Shown piece by piece: positions 52,647 to 61,935 of a stretch of 64,000 nt of DNA (within the stretch, counting starts at the first letter, position 1; every line of letters starts with the position of its first letter). Under the pieces are notes generated by a model. That model was not told where the DNA came from. It saw only the letters and a program-made list of their open reading frames with translations, and made no database searches. Both the position numbers and the translations under genes were made by a program. The DNA is from Bacteroides helcogenes P 36-108 (GTDB lineage Bacteria > Bacteroidota > Bacteroidia > Bacteroidales > Bacteroidaceae): assembly GCF_000186225.1 (NCBI RefSeq), contig NC_014933.1:558001-622000 (forward strand), in the 5' to 3' direction.

Positions 52647-52753
52647 CAGTTAAATAATGAGAAAGACAGGAAGTTGATGCCTTTCTGCTGCACTTACGGA
52701 CGGCAAAAGACAGGTAGCTCCAACCGTACATCCTAAAAAACGTGAATATAAAA

Positions 52754-54100
52754 ATGATGAACTGGAATACGCTTATATCCGCCAAACGCTTCGGACTCGA
52801 AGAGTTTCATGAAGAACGCATCGAGAACCGTTCCGAATTCCAACGGGATTATGACCGGCTTGTATTCTCCGCCCCTTTCCGGCGATTGCAAAACAAAACG
52901 CAGGTTTTTCCGCTTCCGGGCAGCATATTTGTGCACAATCGCCTGACGCACAGTCTGGAAGTATCGTGTGTGGGGCGTTCGTTAGGAAACGATGTATCCA
53001 GAGCGCTTCTTGCCCGCAGTCCGGAACTCCGGGATTCCTTTGTCCCGGAAATAGGCTCCATCGTTTCTGCCGCCTGCCTGGCCCACGACCTTGGGAATCC
53101 CCCTTTCGGGCATTCGGGAGAGCGCGCCATCTCCACCTTCTTCTCCGAAGGCAAAGGGATGTCGCTCAAAGACAGACAACCGGGCGGCGAACAGCTTACC
53201 CCTGCCCAATGGGAAGACCTTATCCACTTTGAAGGGAATGCCAACGCTTTCCGCCTGCTGACCCACCGGTTTGAAGGCCGGCGGAAAGGAGGCTTTGTCC
53301 TTACCTATTCCACCCTCGCCAGCATCGTGAAGTATCCCTTCTCGTCGAGTCTGGCAGGACGGAAGTCCAAGTTCGGCTTCTTCACCACCGAAGAAGAAAG
53401 CTTCAGCCGGATTGCGGAAGAACTGGGCATGAAGAAGCTGAACGACTCTCCCCTGAAGTACGCCCGCCATCCTCTGGTCTATCTGGTAGAGGCCGCCGAC
53501 GACATATGCTACCAGATGATGGACATAGAAGACGCGCACAAACTGAAAATCCTCACGACACAGGAAACCAAGGAGCTTCTCCTCTCCTACTTCACCGACG
53601 AGAGCAGGACACGCCGGCTGAAGACAATGGAAATAGTGAGCGACACCAACGAACAGATAGCCTACCTGCGCTCCAGCGTGATAGGCCTGCTGATCAGGGA
53701 ATGCGTGAAAGCCTTCGTAGCCAATGAAGAAAAAATCCTGGCCGGAGAACTCGAAGGGAGCCTCATCGGGCACATCTCCGCCTTGCCGGCCGCTGCCTAC
53801 GGGCACTGTTCCGAAGTGTCTTTCGAGAAGATTTACCGTTCGCGCGATGTCCTCGACATCGAACTTGCCGGTTTCCGTATCATCAGCACGCTGCTCGAAC
53901 TGATGATAGATGCCGTGCGCTCGCCCCAGAAGGCTTATTCACAATTGCTCATCAACCGGGTTTCGGGCCAATACAATGTAAAAGCGCCTGCACTCTACGA
54001 AAGAATACAGGCGGTATTGGACTATATATCCGGAATGACGGATGTCTTTGCGCTCGACTTGTACCGGAAGATAAACGGCAACAGCTTGCCGGCCGTGTGA
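52754..54100 (+). CDS. dgt: deoxyguanosinetriphosphate triphosphohydrolase
   Basis: About 448 residues, HD-superfamily dNTPase. It releases tripolyphosphate from dGTP. Metal-site motifs: NRLTHSLEV (first His) and LAHDLGNPPFGHSGE (HD pair and following His), with a later VEAADDICYQMMDIEDAH (Asp). RRLQNKTQVF near the N-terminus is a family marker. The ATG at 52754 or 52757 is more likely than the GTG at 52742. Stands beside dut, so nucleotide-pool functions cluster here. Confidence 0.92.
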   Translation: MMNWNTLISAKRFGLEEFHEERIENRSEFQRDYDRLVFSAPFRRLQNKTQVFPLPGSIFVHNRLTHSLEVSCVGRSLGNDVSRALLARSPELRDSFVPEIGSIVSAACLAHDLGNPPFGHSGERAISTFFSEGKGMSLKDRQPGGEQLTPAQWEDLIHFEGNANAFRLLTHRFEGRRKGGFVLTYSTLASIVKYPFSSSLAGRKSKFGFFTTEEESFSRIAEELGMKKLNDSPLKYARHPLVYLVEAADDICYQMMDIEDAHKLKILTTQETKELLLSYFTDESRTRRLKTMEIVSDTNEQIAYLRSSVIGLLIRECVKAFVANEEKILAGELEGSLIGHISALPAAAYGHCSEVSFEKIYRSRDVLDIELAGFRIISTLLELMIDAVRSPQKAYSQLLINRVSGQYNVKAPALYERIQAVLDYISGMTDVFALDLYRKINGNSLPAV

Positions 54101-54119
54101 TTTTGCCGTTGCAGACGGG

Positions 54120-55106
54120 TCACTTGCTTTTGAAGATTACCTCATTGGCTCCTGAGGTGAGTTTGCACGCCTCCGGCTCGCTCTCGATGAACGACTGGAT
54201 GTGGCGAATCCGCTTCTCGGCCAATATCTCATCCACCGCAATCAGGATACCGGTTTCCTCCACATCGCCGAAGCCATAGTTGATGGCTGTGCCGAACATG
54301 CGCATCGTGGGGCTGAGGCTCATGTAAGCGTTGACCAGCGGGGGGATGTTATAGCCCAGCCTGCGGATTTCGGAATTCAATATCTTATAGTCTTCCTTAA
54401 AGGTGCTCTTGCAGAACAAGGCCGCAAGTTCCTTCTCATCAGACTCCAGAAGCAGGGGCTTCATCGGAGTGATAAGATTGTCCTTGTCGGCGAAGTGCTT
54501 CTTCAGGAAATAGAGTATCATGTCACGTCCCTGGCGATGGTAACTGGGGTACATGGTCACCTTTCCAAAGAAGTATTTCACGTTGGGCATCACCACTGTC
54601 AGCGCTCCCAGCCCGTCCCACAGGTTATCGAGCGCGAAAAGGCCCTTGCTGTCGCTACGCGTGGACTGATATTCCAGCGTCACAAACGACCGGCCCAGTT
54701 CGATGGTGGTGGGAAGATACTCTTTCAAGAACTTGTCCGAGAAATTGAACATGTGCGCGGTGGCAAGTACCGGAGCACCCTGACCGTCCAGACGGACATC
54801 CGTGCCCAATATGTAGCGGTAACCGCCCAGTATGTCTTCGGCCTCCGGATTCCATACTATCAGTTGCTTGTAGGGATTGTCCATAATGTCATACTCGTCA
54901 ATGTCCAGCGGCTTGCCCGTTCCTCCTCCCGCCGCACGAAACGCTATCTCGCGCAGACGTCCGATTTCCTTCATCGTATTGGGAGAGTCCTGGGCGGTGA
55001 TGATGTATATCTGGTTGTGACTTCTGTTGGTCATCCGCAAACGCTTCTCCTCGGTCAACTCCGCTTTCAGCAGTTCCTTGCTTATCGGTGCAATAATATC
55101 TTCCAT
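54120..55106 (-). CDS. glsB: GNAT-like N-acyltransferase, probable glycine lipid synthase GlsB
   Basis: 328 residues, related to OlsB-type/hemolysin-like N-acyltransferases: AFRAAGGGTGKPLDIDEYD, ILGGYRYILG, TTIELGRSFV and a YPSYHRQGRDMI segment. In Bacteroides thetaiotaomicron, GlsB N-acylates glycine with a 3-hydroxy fatty acid, the first step to glycine lipids; its partner GlsA adds the second chain. The neighbouring PlsC-like gene (44 bp upstream, same strand) fits GlsA. Assignment rests on family and gene pairing. Confidence 0.8.
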   Translation of the reverse strand: MEDIIAPISKELLKAELTEEKRLRMTNRSHNQIYIITAQDSPNTMKEIGRLREIAFRAAGGGTGKPLDIDEYDIMDNPYKQLIVWNPEAEDILGGYRYILGTDVRLDGQGAPVLATAHMFNFSDKFLKEYLPTTIELGRSFVTLEYQSTRSDSKGLFALDNLWDGLGALTVVMPNVKYFFGKVTMYPSYHRQGRDMILYFLKKHFADKDNLITPMKPLLLESDEKELAALFCKSTFKEDYKILNSEIRRLGYNIPPLVNAYMSLSPTMRMFGTAINYGFGDVEETGILIAVDEILAEKRIRHIQSFIESEPEACKLTSGANEVIFKSK

Positions 55107-55150
55107 ACTTCTTGAATTGAGTATCTTTATTTACTTTTTAATTTCTGAAT

Positions 55151-55969
55151 TTATAATTTATATACGATATCTTTCACATACTGCGCCCATTGGGCAGGCG
55201 TCTTCGACTTATCGAAGGTCTGCCACGGGATGGGCTTCCCGATAGTGATGGTAAATGTTTTATGACGGTTCTTCAGCATCTCGTCCGCCAGATAAAGCAT
55301 GGCGATGTTGAACTTGATGCCCAGCAGTTTGCAAAGATTGGCAAGATTGTAGAAAAAATCGGAATTCCGCCCTTCAAAGTGGACGGGAACCACGTCGCGG
55401 CGGGACTCCACGCTCTTCACAACGAATGTCTTCTTCCAATCCAGGTCGCGGATAACGCCGTTCTGCCTGCGGGAGCATAATCCGGCAGGAAACATGATCA
55501 ACTGGTCGTCCGAGGCAAAGCCGGCCTCCACCATCTTAGGAAAGTCCTTGGCCTGCCTGCCCGTCTTGTTGATGGGGATGCACAGCGGAGCCAGCCCGCG
55601 CAGGTTCATCAGCAGGTCATTGACCATATACTTCACCTTGCCCTTGTAGAAGCTGCCCAGCACGTATCCCAGAGCCACACCGTCCTGACCGCCCAACGGA
55701 TGGTTGGACACGAAAGTGCACAGCCCCCGGGAAGGCAGGTTCTCTTCCCCCTTCACCACGATTGCGGCATCCAGAAAATCAAGGCACGCCTTCAGGAACT
55801 CCACTCCGGTCTTGTCTTTCGACTCCTTCAAAAAGACATTCAGCTCTTCCTGATGCACAATCCGCTTCAGATAAGAAACGACAAACTTAGGGATGTACTT
55901 AAACTGCTTCGGGGCTTTTTCCCGAAGTATCTTGTCTATATCAATCAAAAATAAAGAGTCGTCCGCCAT
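55151..55969 (-). CDS. glsA: PlsC-like O-acyltransferase, probable GlsA
   Basis: 272 residues. The acyltransferase motif SNHPLGGQDG (His...Asp catalytic pair) and FPAGLCSRR match the lysophospholipid acyltransferase-like group to which GlsA belongs. It would esterify the hydroxy-acyl glycine made by GlsB. The ATG at 55969 (MADDSLF) is chosen because the alternative ATG at 55996 lies inside the promoter -7 element. First gene of the pair. Confidence 0.8.
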   Translation of the reverse strand: MADDSLFLIDIDKILREKAPKQFKYIPKFVVSYLKRIVHQEELNVFLKESKDKTGVEFLKACLDFLDAAIVVKGEENLPSRGLCTFVSNHPLGGQDGVALGYVLGSFYKGKVKYMVNDLLMNLRGLAPLCIPINKTGRQAKDFPKMVEAGFASDDQLIMFPAGLCSRRQNGVIRDLDWKKTFVVKSVESRRDVVPVHFEGRNSDFFYNLANLCKLLGIKFNIAMLYLADEMLKNRHKTFTITIGKPIPWQTFDKSKTPAQWAQYVKDIVYKL

Positions 55970-55993
55970 TCTTCTTTCGATAAAATGAATGCG

Positions 55994-56026
55994 CAAAATT
56001 AGCGCATCTTTTTAATTAATTGCAAG
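55994..56026 (-). promoter_or_regulatory. promoter of glsA-glsB
   Basis: Minus strand CTTG (56026-56023), 21 bp, TAATTTTG (56001-55994), 24 bp before the ATG. Confidence 0.65.
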
Positions 56027-56141
56027 AAAAGGCAAGAAAACTGCACCCGAAATCTATCAAACAGCACCTAATATCTATCATTTGGCAATTTTCACCCTAA
56101 ATAATGGTAAAAATCGGCCTGCCGGGAAGAAAGAACTTGCG

Positions 56142-56149
56142 TAAACTTG
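56142..56149 (+). promoter_or_regulatory. -7-like element of ECF sigma gene
   Basis: TAAACTTG, one mismatch from consensus, 49 bp before the ATG at 56199. Confidence 0.4.
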
Positions 56150-56198
56150 CAGATACATGAAACTAAACAAACAAGTAACGTTAAAACATCGCACATTT

Positions 56199-56702
56199 AT
56201 GAACAGTATGACATTTACAAAGGATCTTGTCGGAGTGCAAGACGACCTGTTGCGCTTTGCATACAAACTGACCTCAGACCACGAAGAAGCAAACGACCTG
56301 CTGCAAGAAACATCCCTGAAAGCCCTGGACAACGAAGACAAATATATACCCGAAACCAACTTCAAAGGATGGATATACACCATCATGCGCAACATCTTCA
56401 TCAACAACTACCGCAAGGTGGTGCGCGACCAGATCTTCATAGACCAGACGGACAACCTCTACCACCTGAACCTGCCGCGCGACGCCGCTTACGAAAATAC
56501 CGAAAGCGCTTACGACCTGAAAGAGATGCGCCGCATCGTCAATGCCTTGCCGCGCGAGTACAAAGTGCCGTTCTCCATGCACGTGTCGGGTTTCAAGTAC
56601 CGTGAAATTGCAGAAAAGTTGGGACTGCCCTTGGGAACGGTCAAGAGCCGCATCTTCTTCACCCGCCAGAAGCTGCAACAGGATTTAAAGGATTTCGTGT
56701 GA
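56199..56702 (+). CDS. ECF-type RNA polymerase sigma factor
   Basis: 167 residues. Sigma-70 region 2 (LLRFAYKLTSDHEEANDLLQETSLKAL ... FKGWIYTIMRNIFINNYRK) and region 4 (IVNALPREYKVPFSMHVSGFKYREIAEKLGLPLGTVKSRIFFTRQKL) are both complete. Starts at 56199 or 56208 fit better than 56157. No anti-sigma (FecR-like) gene is adjacent, so it is of the stand-alone type common in Bacteroidetes. Regulon unknown. Confidence 0.92.
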   Translation: MNSMTFTKDLVGVQDDLLRFAYKLTSDHEEANDLLQETSLKALDNEDKYIPETNFKGWIYTIMRNIFINNYRKVVRDQIFIDQTDNLYHLNLPRDAAYENTESAYDLKEMRRIVNALPREYKVPFSMHVSGFKYREIAEKLGLPLGTVKSRIFFTRQKLQQDLKDFV

Positions 56703-56752
56703 CGGCGGAGAAGCCGCGCACTCCGGATTTTCTGCCTTTAGCAACCGGTTAC

Positions 56753-56814
56753 CTGCATCTATATATGCAACGCGTTGCATATATAGATGCAGCACGCTGC
56801 GCATATAGATGCAG
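56753..56814. repeat. 22-bp-period TATATAGATGCAG repeat, locus 4
   Basis: Inverted CTGCATCTATATA (56753-56765), then direct units at 56780 (TATATAGATGCAG) and 56802 (CATATAGATGCAG); with the unit at 56758 the period is again 22 bp. Between convergent sigma-factor and fucosidase genes. Confidence 0.88.
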
Positions 56815-56859
56815 CACAGCCGCTAAATACCGGCGTTCAGCGTGTGCATCCGTGCCACG

Positions 56860-58743
56860 TCAGAAGCTGTCCTTTTCTACAAGAATACCCACTTCGGCAA
56901 CAGAGACGCAAGACTTGCCGCTGATCTCGGCAAGCGGTTCCAGCTTGAAATAACGGGCAGGATATGTCTTGCCGAAACGCACGAAATAAGGAACGGGATT
57001 GTGCATGATATTACTGAACTCCCCGTTTGCGTCGCACCTGCTCCAAGACTTACCGTCAAGGCTGACATAGAAAGCATACTTATAAATAGTTCCCGTCAGG
57101 TCTTCAGCTTCCGCAGGAGTGTAGCAGAATCCGCCGACCTGCTGCTCCTGCCCCATATCCACCACCAGCGGCTCAAGGGCAGAAGCGCTCCACACCGTCT
57201 TCCGGTTTCCGTCGATGGCCATGCGGGCTTCTGCGCTTTCACCCACCACACGCCATCCGTCCGTAGCAATGTCACTCGTGCGCACTTGCGTGCCACTGTC
57301 CTCAAGAGGCTCGGCGTAGAAAAGGCCCACCGCAGAGATGTTTGCCACTCCACGGGCCGAACGGACGGTGACGCGGATGCGTTCCGGACGTGAATCGGAG
57401 AAACGGACAAGACGTTTATAGCCTACCGTTGTCCCTTCGGCCAAATGATGCCATGCACCGTCGTTGAAGGCTTCTACAAGGAAACTTTCCACCCGCTGTC
57501 CCTTCGAGATGTCTTCCTGTATCATGAAAGTATTCACAAGGGCTGCCTTCCGTACATCGTACAGGCGGGCCGCACCCGAAGCACCCTGCCATGCGGCATT
57601 CCCTTTCCGAACATAATTGCGGGCGAAGGTAGATTTCAAGTAATCAGAAAGTTCCTTTATCCGCTTCACGTCATTCTCGTGGATAAGGCCGCGCGTGTCG
57701 GGGGGGATATTCAGCAGAAGCACGGAGTTGTATCCCACGGACTTGAAATAGATGTCCGCCAGATGGGGCAACGACTTTACCTGGCTGTCCTGGTCGGCAT
57801 GATAGAACCATCCCGGACGAATGGATACATCCACCTCGGAAGGATACCAGAACATCTCGCCGGCACGTGCCACGAGGTCGCGGCTTCCCAAGTCCCTGCC
57901 TGTTCCGCTGATGCCCAGTTCTTTGTTCTGCCTGTCTGAACGGGCATAGCTGCCGGGGGTAAGCACCGTGGCGCTCCATTCGGTTTCACGCCCGATACCC
58001 CTCTCGTTTCCTACCCAGCGCACGTCATCGCCCATGATAGCCGTAACGGCTTTGGGTTGCAGGCGGTGAATTGTCTTCAGGATGGCATCCCAGTCGTAAA
58101 CTTGCTTCTTGCCGTTGGGACCTTCACCGTTGGCGCCGTCAAACCACACTTCATGCACTTCGCCGTAATTGGTAAGCAGCTCCGTGAGCTGCTCTATGAA
58201 AAAGCTGTTGTAAGCGGGAGAGTCACCGTAGCAAGACGCGTTGCGATCCCACGGAGAGAGATAGACACCGAACTTCATGCCATACTTCTTGCAGGCGTCG
58301 CGCAGCATGCGCACCACATCTCCCTTTCCGTCTTTCCAGGGTGACGAGGCTACAGAATGCCGGGTGGTCTTAGTAGGCCAGAGGCAGAAGCCATCGTGAT
58401 GCTTGGCAGTGATAAGCGCCATCTTGAATCCGGCATCCCTGAGGGCACGCACCCACTGTTCGCAGTCCAGCGCCGTAGGATTGAAGACAGAGGGATCTTC
58501 GGTTCCGTCTCCCCACTCGCGCCCGGTAAAGGTATTCACGCCGAAATGCAGGAAGGCCGTCAGTTCCATCTGCTGCCATTCCAACTGTTGCGGGGTGGGA
58601 ACCAGCCGGGAAGCCATGTCAAGCTTCCGGACGGCGGTGGCGCCTGCGGGAAAAGTCACATGCTTTTCAAAAGAGCGCTCCTGCGCCTGCAGTCCCGTGT
58701 GGACTGCAAGCAGGAGGCTGAAGGTCAGAAGAAAATGTTTCAT
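56860..58743 (-). CDS. GH29 alpha-L-fucosidase with C-terminal F5/8-type module
   Basis: 627 residues with signal peptide (ends LQAQ). GH29 barrel: TAFLHFGVNTFTGREWGDG, ITAKHHDGFCLWPTK, and the nucleophile region VHEVWFDGANG (Asp). The C-terminal ~150 residues (WRVVGESAEARMAIDGNRKTVWSA, VDMGQEQQVGGF) form a discoidin/F5-8C-type carbohydrate-binding module. It removes terminal fucose from host glycans. Own promoter upstream. Next to GH2 and GH20 enzymes. Confidence 0.93.
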   Translation of the reverse strand: MKHFLLTFSLLLAVHTGLQAQERSFEKHVTFPAGATAVRKLDMASRLVPTPQQLEWQQMELTAFLHFGVNTFTGREWGDGTEDPSVFNPTALDCEQWVRALRDAGFKMALITAKHHDGFCLWPTKTTRHSVASSPWKDGKGDVVRMLRDACKKYGMKFGVYLSPWDRNASCYGDSPAYNSFFIEQLTELLTNYGEVHEVWFDGANGEGPNGKKQVYDWDAILKTIHRLQPKAVTAIMGDDVRWVGNERGIGRETEWSATVLTPGSYARSDRQNKELGISGTGRDLGSRDLVARAGEMFWYPSEVDVSIRPGWFYHADQDSQVKSLPHLADIYFKSVGYNSVLLLNIPPDTRGLIHENDVKRIKELSDYLKSTFARNYVRKGNAAWQGASGAARLYDVRKAALVNTFMIQEDISKGQRVESFLVEAFNDGAWHHLAEGTTVGYKRLVRFSDSRPERIRVTVRSARGVANISAVGLFYAEPLEDSGTQVRTSDIATDGWRVVGESAEARMAIDGNRKTVWSASALEPLVVDMGQEQQVGGFCYTPAEAEDLTGTIYKYAFYVSLDGKSWSRCDANGEFSNIMHNPVPYFVRFGKTYPARYFKLEPLAEISGKSCVSVAEVGILVEKDSF

Positions 58744-58784
58744 GGTGTTTTTTTTAGTAAATGAGTAATCTTTTATTTCAGTGG

Positions 58785-58814
58785 CAAAGATACAATCATT
58801 ATTTCAAAAGGCAA
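58785..58814 (-). promoter_or_regulatory. promoter of fucosidase gene
   Basis: Minus strand TTG (58814-58812), 19 bp, TATCTTTG (58792-58785), 42 bp before the ATG. Confidence 0.65.
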
Positions 58815-58817
58815 TTA

Positions 58818-61800
58818 TTATTTCAACGGACGGATAGAGAAGCGGAATGTAAACTCCCTGACCGGTATGCGGTACTGTGGCAATACGCCCGGCCCGCAGG
58901 TAGCCGTACCCACGCCCGTCTGCTCCGCATCCAAGTGAACCGTCAGCCTGCCTTCACGCTTCAACTGATTGATATGCGTGGCTGCATCCAGACATTTGTC
59001 GGTGAAGGGAATGACACTGAACTGGAACGGTGTGCTGCTACGGAAGTCCAGTCCGTAGCCTTCCTCGTCGGCAAGCTGCATCCAGCGCACATCCGTACGG
59101 TTGCCCGTGGCCTGAGGGCGGACATAGTAATGGAACATCCGTTCCACATCCGTATGGTGGATGCCGATGCGTCCGGAACAGTTGCGGTCAATGTATGTCT
59201 CATGGTCACCACGCCCCAGATAGCTTACCTTGCCATAAGTGTCGGGCATCTCGAAAGCGATTCCCACACGCGCCAATGAAGTCACAACGGCGGTGTCGGG
59301 CGCGAAACGCGTCTGCACCTCCAGCGTGCCGTCCTTCTTCAGCGTATAGACAAACGAGGCCGAGCCTATCCTGTCATTCTTCTCGTTCAGCAGCTCCACT
59401 TCGGCACGGCTGCCACGGGCAGTGCTCCTTACGGAAAGCGCACGCTGCTTCAGCTTGTCGAGTCCCGCCTTCTTCCATGCCCTTGCACCGCCTTGCCTTT
59501 CACGGTTGTCATTATCCGTCACAGGGCGATAGAGGCTCAATGCCACGGGCGACAGAAGATACTCATTGCCCTTGTATGTATAAGAGCGAAGACTGCCCGT
59601 TGCAGGGTCAACGTCTATCTTCACTTCACCCGAAAGCACAGGTTGCGGAACCTTATGGCCACGGTTGCCTGCAAGGACAAACTGGTCATACGCCACTTCG
59701 TGATCCGTCGCGATGAAAGGGGACGCATCGACCGGAGTCCAGCTCAGGTTAAGGTAAGCCTCACGGACATCGGCAGGCAGACGCACTGCGCCAAGCGACA
59801 CTCTGACCGTGGTGTGCGGGGCGGCACTTACCCTGCGTGTTCCTCCGGCCAGTGTCTTCCCATTGTCGCCCACCACCTGCCAGTGCAATGTATAGGCATC
59901 GAGGTCGGTAAAGTCATACCAGTTCTTTATGCTTAAAGTCAGGTTTCCGCTGTCCTCCAAAGAGGTCTTGATGTACTGGAAGTCCTTCTTCACTTCAAGC
60001 AGGTGCGGATGCGGCTCACGCGCGGCGCTCACCAGCCCGTTGCAGCAGAAGTTGCCGAAGCTTGGCACGTTCTTCGGCCCGTAATCACCGCCGTAGGTCC
60101 AGTACCAGCGTCCGTCGGCGTCAACCTCACGGAACGACTGATCCACCCAGTCCCAGATACAGCCTCCCTGCACCATGGGTTCATTCTCAAACACATCCAT
60201 GTATTCCTTCAGTCCTCCGCCGCTGTTGCCCATGGCGTGCAGGTATTCGGTCATGATGAAGGGACGGTAAACTTTCGGCTCCGTCTGCCGGGCGTATGCC
60301 TTCAGTTCTTCCACGCTGCGGTACATGCGGCAGTAGATGTCCGTATTGTAGTTCTGCTCGGCGCGTTCATACTGCACGGGGCGCGTGGGGTCAACAGACT
60401 TCATCCGGTCGTATGTCCGTTCAAAGTTGATGCCGTTTCCGGCCTCGTTGCCCAATGACCAGATGACGATGGCAGGATGGTTTTTGGATCGTTCGTACAT
60501 CCGCAGCGTGCGGTCCATGTGGGCAGGCAGCCAGGTGCTGTCCTTGGCCAATGACGCGGGTCCGTAGCCCATTCCGTGAGATTCCACGTTCGCCTCGTCT
60601 ATCATGTACAGTCCGTAGCGGTCGCACAACTGATACCAGTAGGGATGTGTGGGATAGTGCGAATTGCGCACTGTATTCAGGTTGTTCTGTTTCATCAGGC
60701 GGATGTCCTGCTCCATCAGTTCACGGCTGACGGTACGCCCCAGTTGTGAGTGCTCGTGGCGGTTGGCTCCCTTCACCAATACGGGCACACCGTTGATGCA
60801 GAACCTGCCGTCCCTGATTTCGGAAGTGCGGAATCCCACGTTGCAACCCGTCAGGTGTGTCACCCTCCCGGCATTGTCTTTCAGCGAAAGAACCAATGTA
60901 TAGAGGTTGGGATGCTCGGCACTCCAGCGTTTCACATCCGGCAAGGATTCGGTGTCGAAGGCAAGGAAGTTGCTCAGGCCACGGCTCTTGATGCGCTGTT
61001 CCCTCTCCAGTACGGTCTTTCCGTCGGCGTCCAGCAGACGGTAGGCCAGAGAGGAAACACCGTCGGCACTGCCCTCCACGGTAGCTTCGAGGCCGAAGAT
61101 GCCTTCGCGGTATTCTTTCTTGTCGAGCGAGGCGGTCACTTTATAGTCGGAGATGAACCGGCGGGGAGTGCTGTAAAGATATACGTCGCGCTCGATGCCA
61201 CTCAGCCGCCACATGTCCTGACATTCCAGGTAAGAGCCGGCACTCCAGCGATATACTTCGAGAGCCACGGTATTCTCAACGCCGGGATTCACGTAGTCTG
61301 TGATATCCCATTCGGCGGGTGTCTTTGATCCCTGGTTATAGCCCAACCGATGGCCGTTCACCCAGATGTAGTAGAACGAAGTCACCCCTTCGCAGCAGAT
61401 CACCACGCGGCGGCCGTTCCAGGCGGCAGGCAGGGTGAAAGTACGGCGGTAGGAGCCTACCTCGTTTTCCTTGTAGGGCACGAGGGGCGGATTCTTCTTG
61501 AAGTTGAACAGGGGGTCGTCAAATTCGTAGGTTTCGTTCACGTAGATGGGCGTACCGTAACCCTGCCGTTCCCAGTTTCCGGGCACTTGGATGTCTGCCC
61601 ATCCTCCGGTGTAGAACGACGGTTTATAGAAATCTTTCGGCCGGAGATCCGGATTCTTCACCCAATGGAACTTCCACGTACCGTTCAGGCTCATGTAGCA
61701 GGGCGATTGTTCATAGTTGCCGTCGCGCACGGCAGAGGCTTCTCCATAGGGCCATACGTAGGTATGCGGCGCCAGTTTGTTCTGTCCCACGGCATACTGG

Positions 61801-61895
61801 CTCTGCCATTCGGGTTGCACGGTCTGCACAGTCTGTGCCATGACGGCGGCAGGGATGAAGCATGTCATCATCAAATGTAAAAAGGTTCTTCTCAT
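58818..61895 (-). CDS. GH2 beta-galactosidase
   Basis: 1025 residues, LacZ-type five-domain enzyme with signal peptide (ends VMAQ). N-terminal sugar-binding domain (VPGNWERQGYGTPIY), barrel acid/base in WSLGNEAGNG (Glu) and nucleophile in MTEYLHAMGNSGG (Glu), and a C-terminal Bgal_small_N domain. It removes terminal beta-galactose from host glycans in the periplasm. ATG at 61895 starts the signal peptide. 40 bp after the GH20 stop, so probably co-transcribed with it. Confidence 0.94.
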   Translation of the reverse strand: MRRTFLHLMMTCFIPAAVMAQTVQTVQPEWQSQYAVGQNKLAPHTYVWPYGEASAVRDGNYEQSPCYMSLNGTWKFHWVKNPDLRPKDFYKPSFYTGGWADIQVPGNWERQGYGTPIYVNETYEFDDPLFNFKKNPPLVPYKENEVGSYRRTFTLPAAWNGRRVVICCEGVTSFYYIWVNGHRLGYNQGSKTPAEWDITDYVNPGVENTVALEVYRWSAGSYLECQDMWRLSGIERDVYLYSTPRRFISDYKVTASLDKKEYREGIFGLEATVEGSADGVSSLAYRLLDADGKTVLEREQRIKSRGLSNFLAFDTESLPDVKRWSAEHPNLYTLVLSLKDNAGRVTHLTGCNVGFRTSEIRDGRFCINGVPVLVKGANRHEHSQLGRTVSRELMEQDIRLMKQNNLNTVRNSHYPTHPYWYQLCDRYGLYMIDEANVESHGMGYGPASLAKDSTWLPAHMDRTLRMYERSKNHPAIVIWSLGNEAGNGINFERTYDRMKSVDPTRPVQYERAEQNYNTDIYCRMYRSVEELKAYARQTEPKVYRPFIMTEYLHAMGNSGGGLKEYMDVFENEPMVQGGCIWDWVDQSFREVDADGRWYWTYGGDYGPKNVPSFGNFCCNGLVSAAREPHPHLLEVKKDFQYIKTSLEDSGNLTLSIKNWYDFTDLDAYTLHWQVVGDNGKTLAGGTRRVSAAPHTTVRVSLGAVRLPADVREAYLNLSWTPVDASPFIATDHEVAYDQFVLAGNRGHKVPQPVLSGEVKIDVDPATGSLRSYTYKGNEYLLSPVALSLYRPVTDNDNRERQGGARAWKKAGLDKLKQRALSVRSTARGSRAEVELLNEKNDRIGSASFVYTLKKDGTLEVQTRFAPDTAVVTSLARVGIAFEMPDTYGKVSYLGRGDHETYIDRNCSGRIGIHHTDVERMFHYYVRPQATGNRTDVRWMQLADEEGYGLDFRSSTPFQFSVIPFTDKCLDAATHINQLKREGRLTVHLDAEQTGVGTATCGPGVLPQYRIPVREFTFRFSIRPLK

Positions 61896-61935
61896 GATAA
61901 TTGTATTTAAGAGCTTATTCAATATTAATCGAGCG

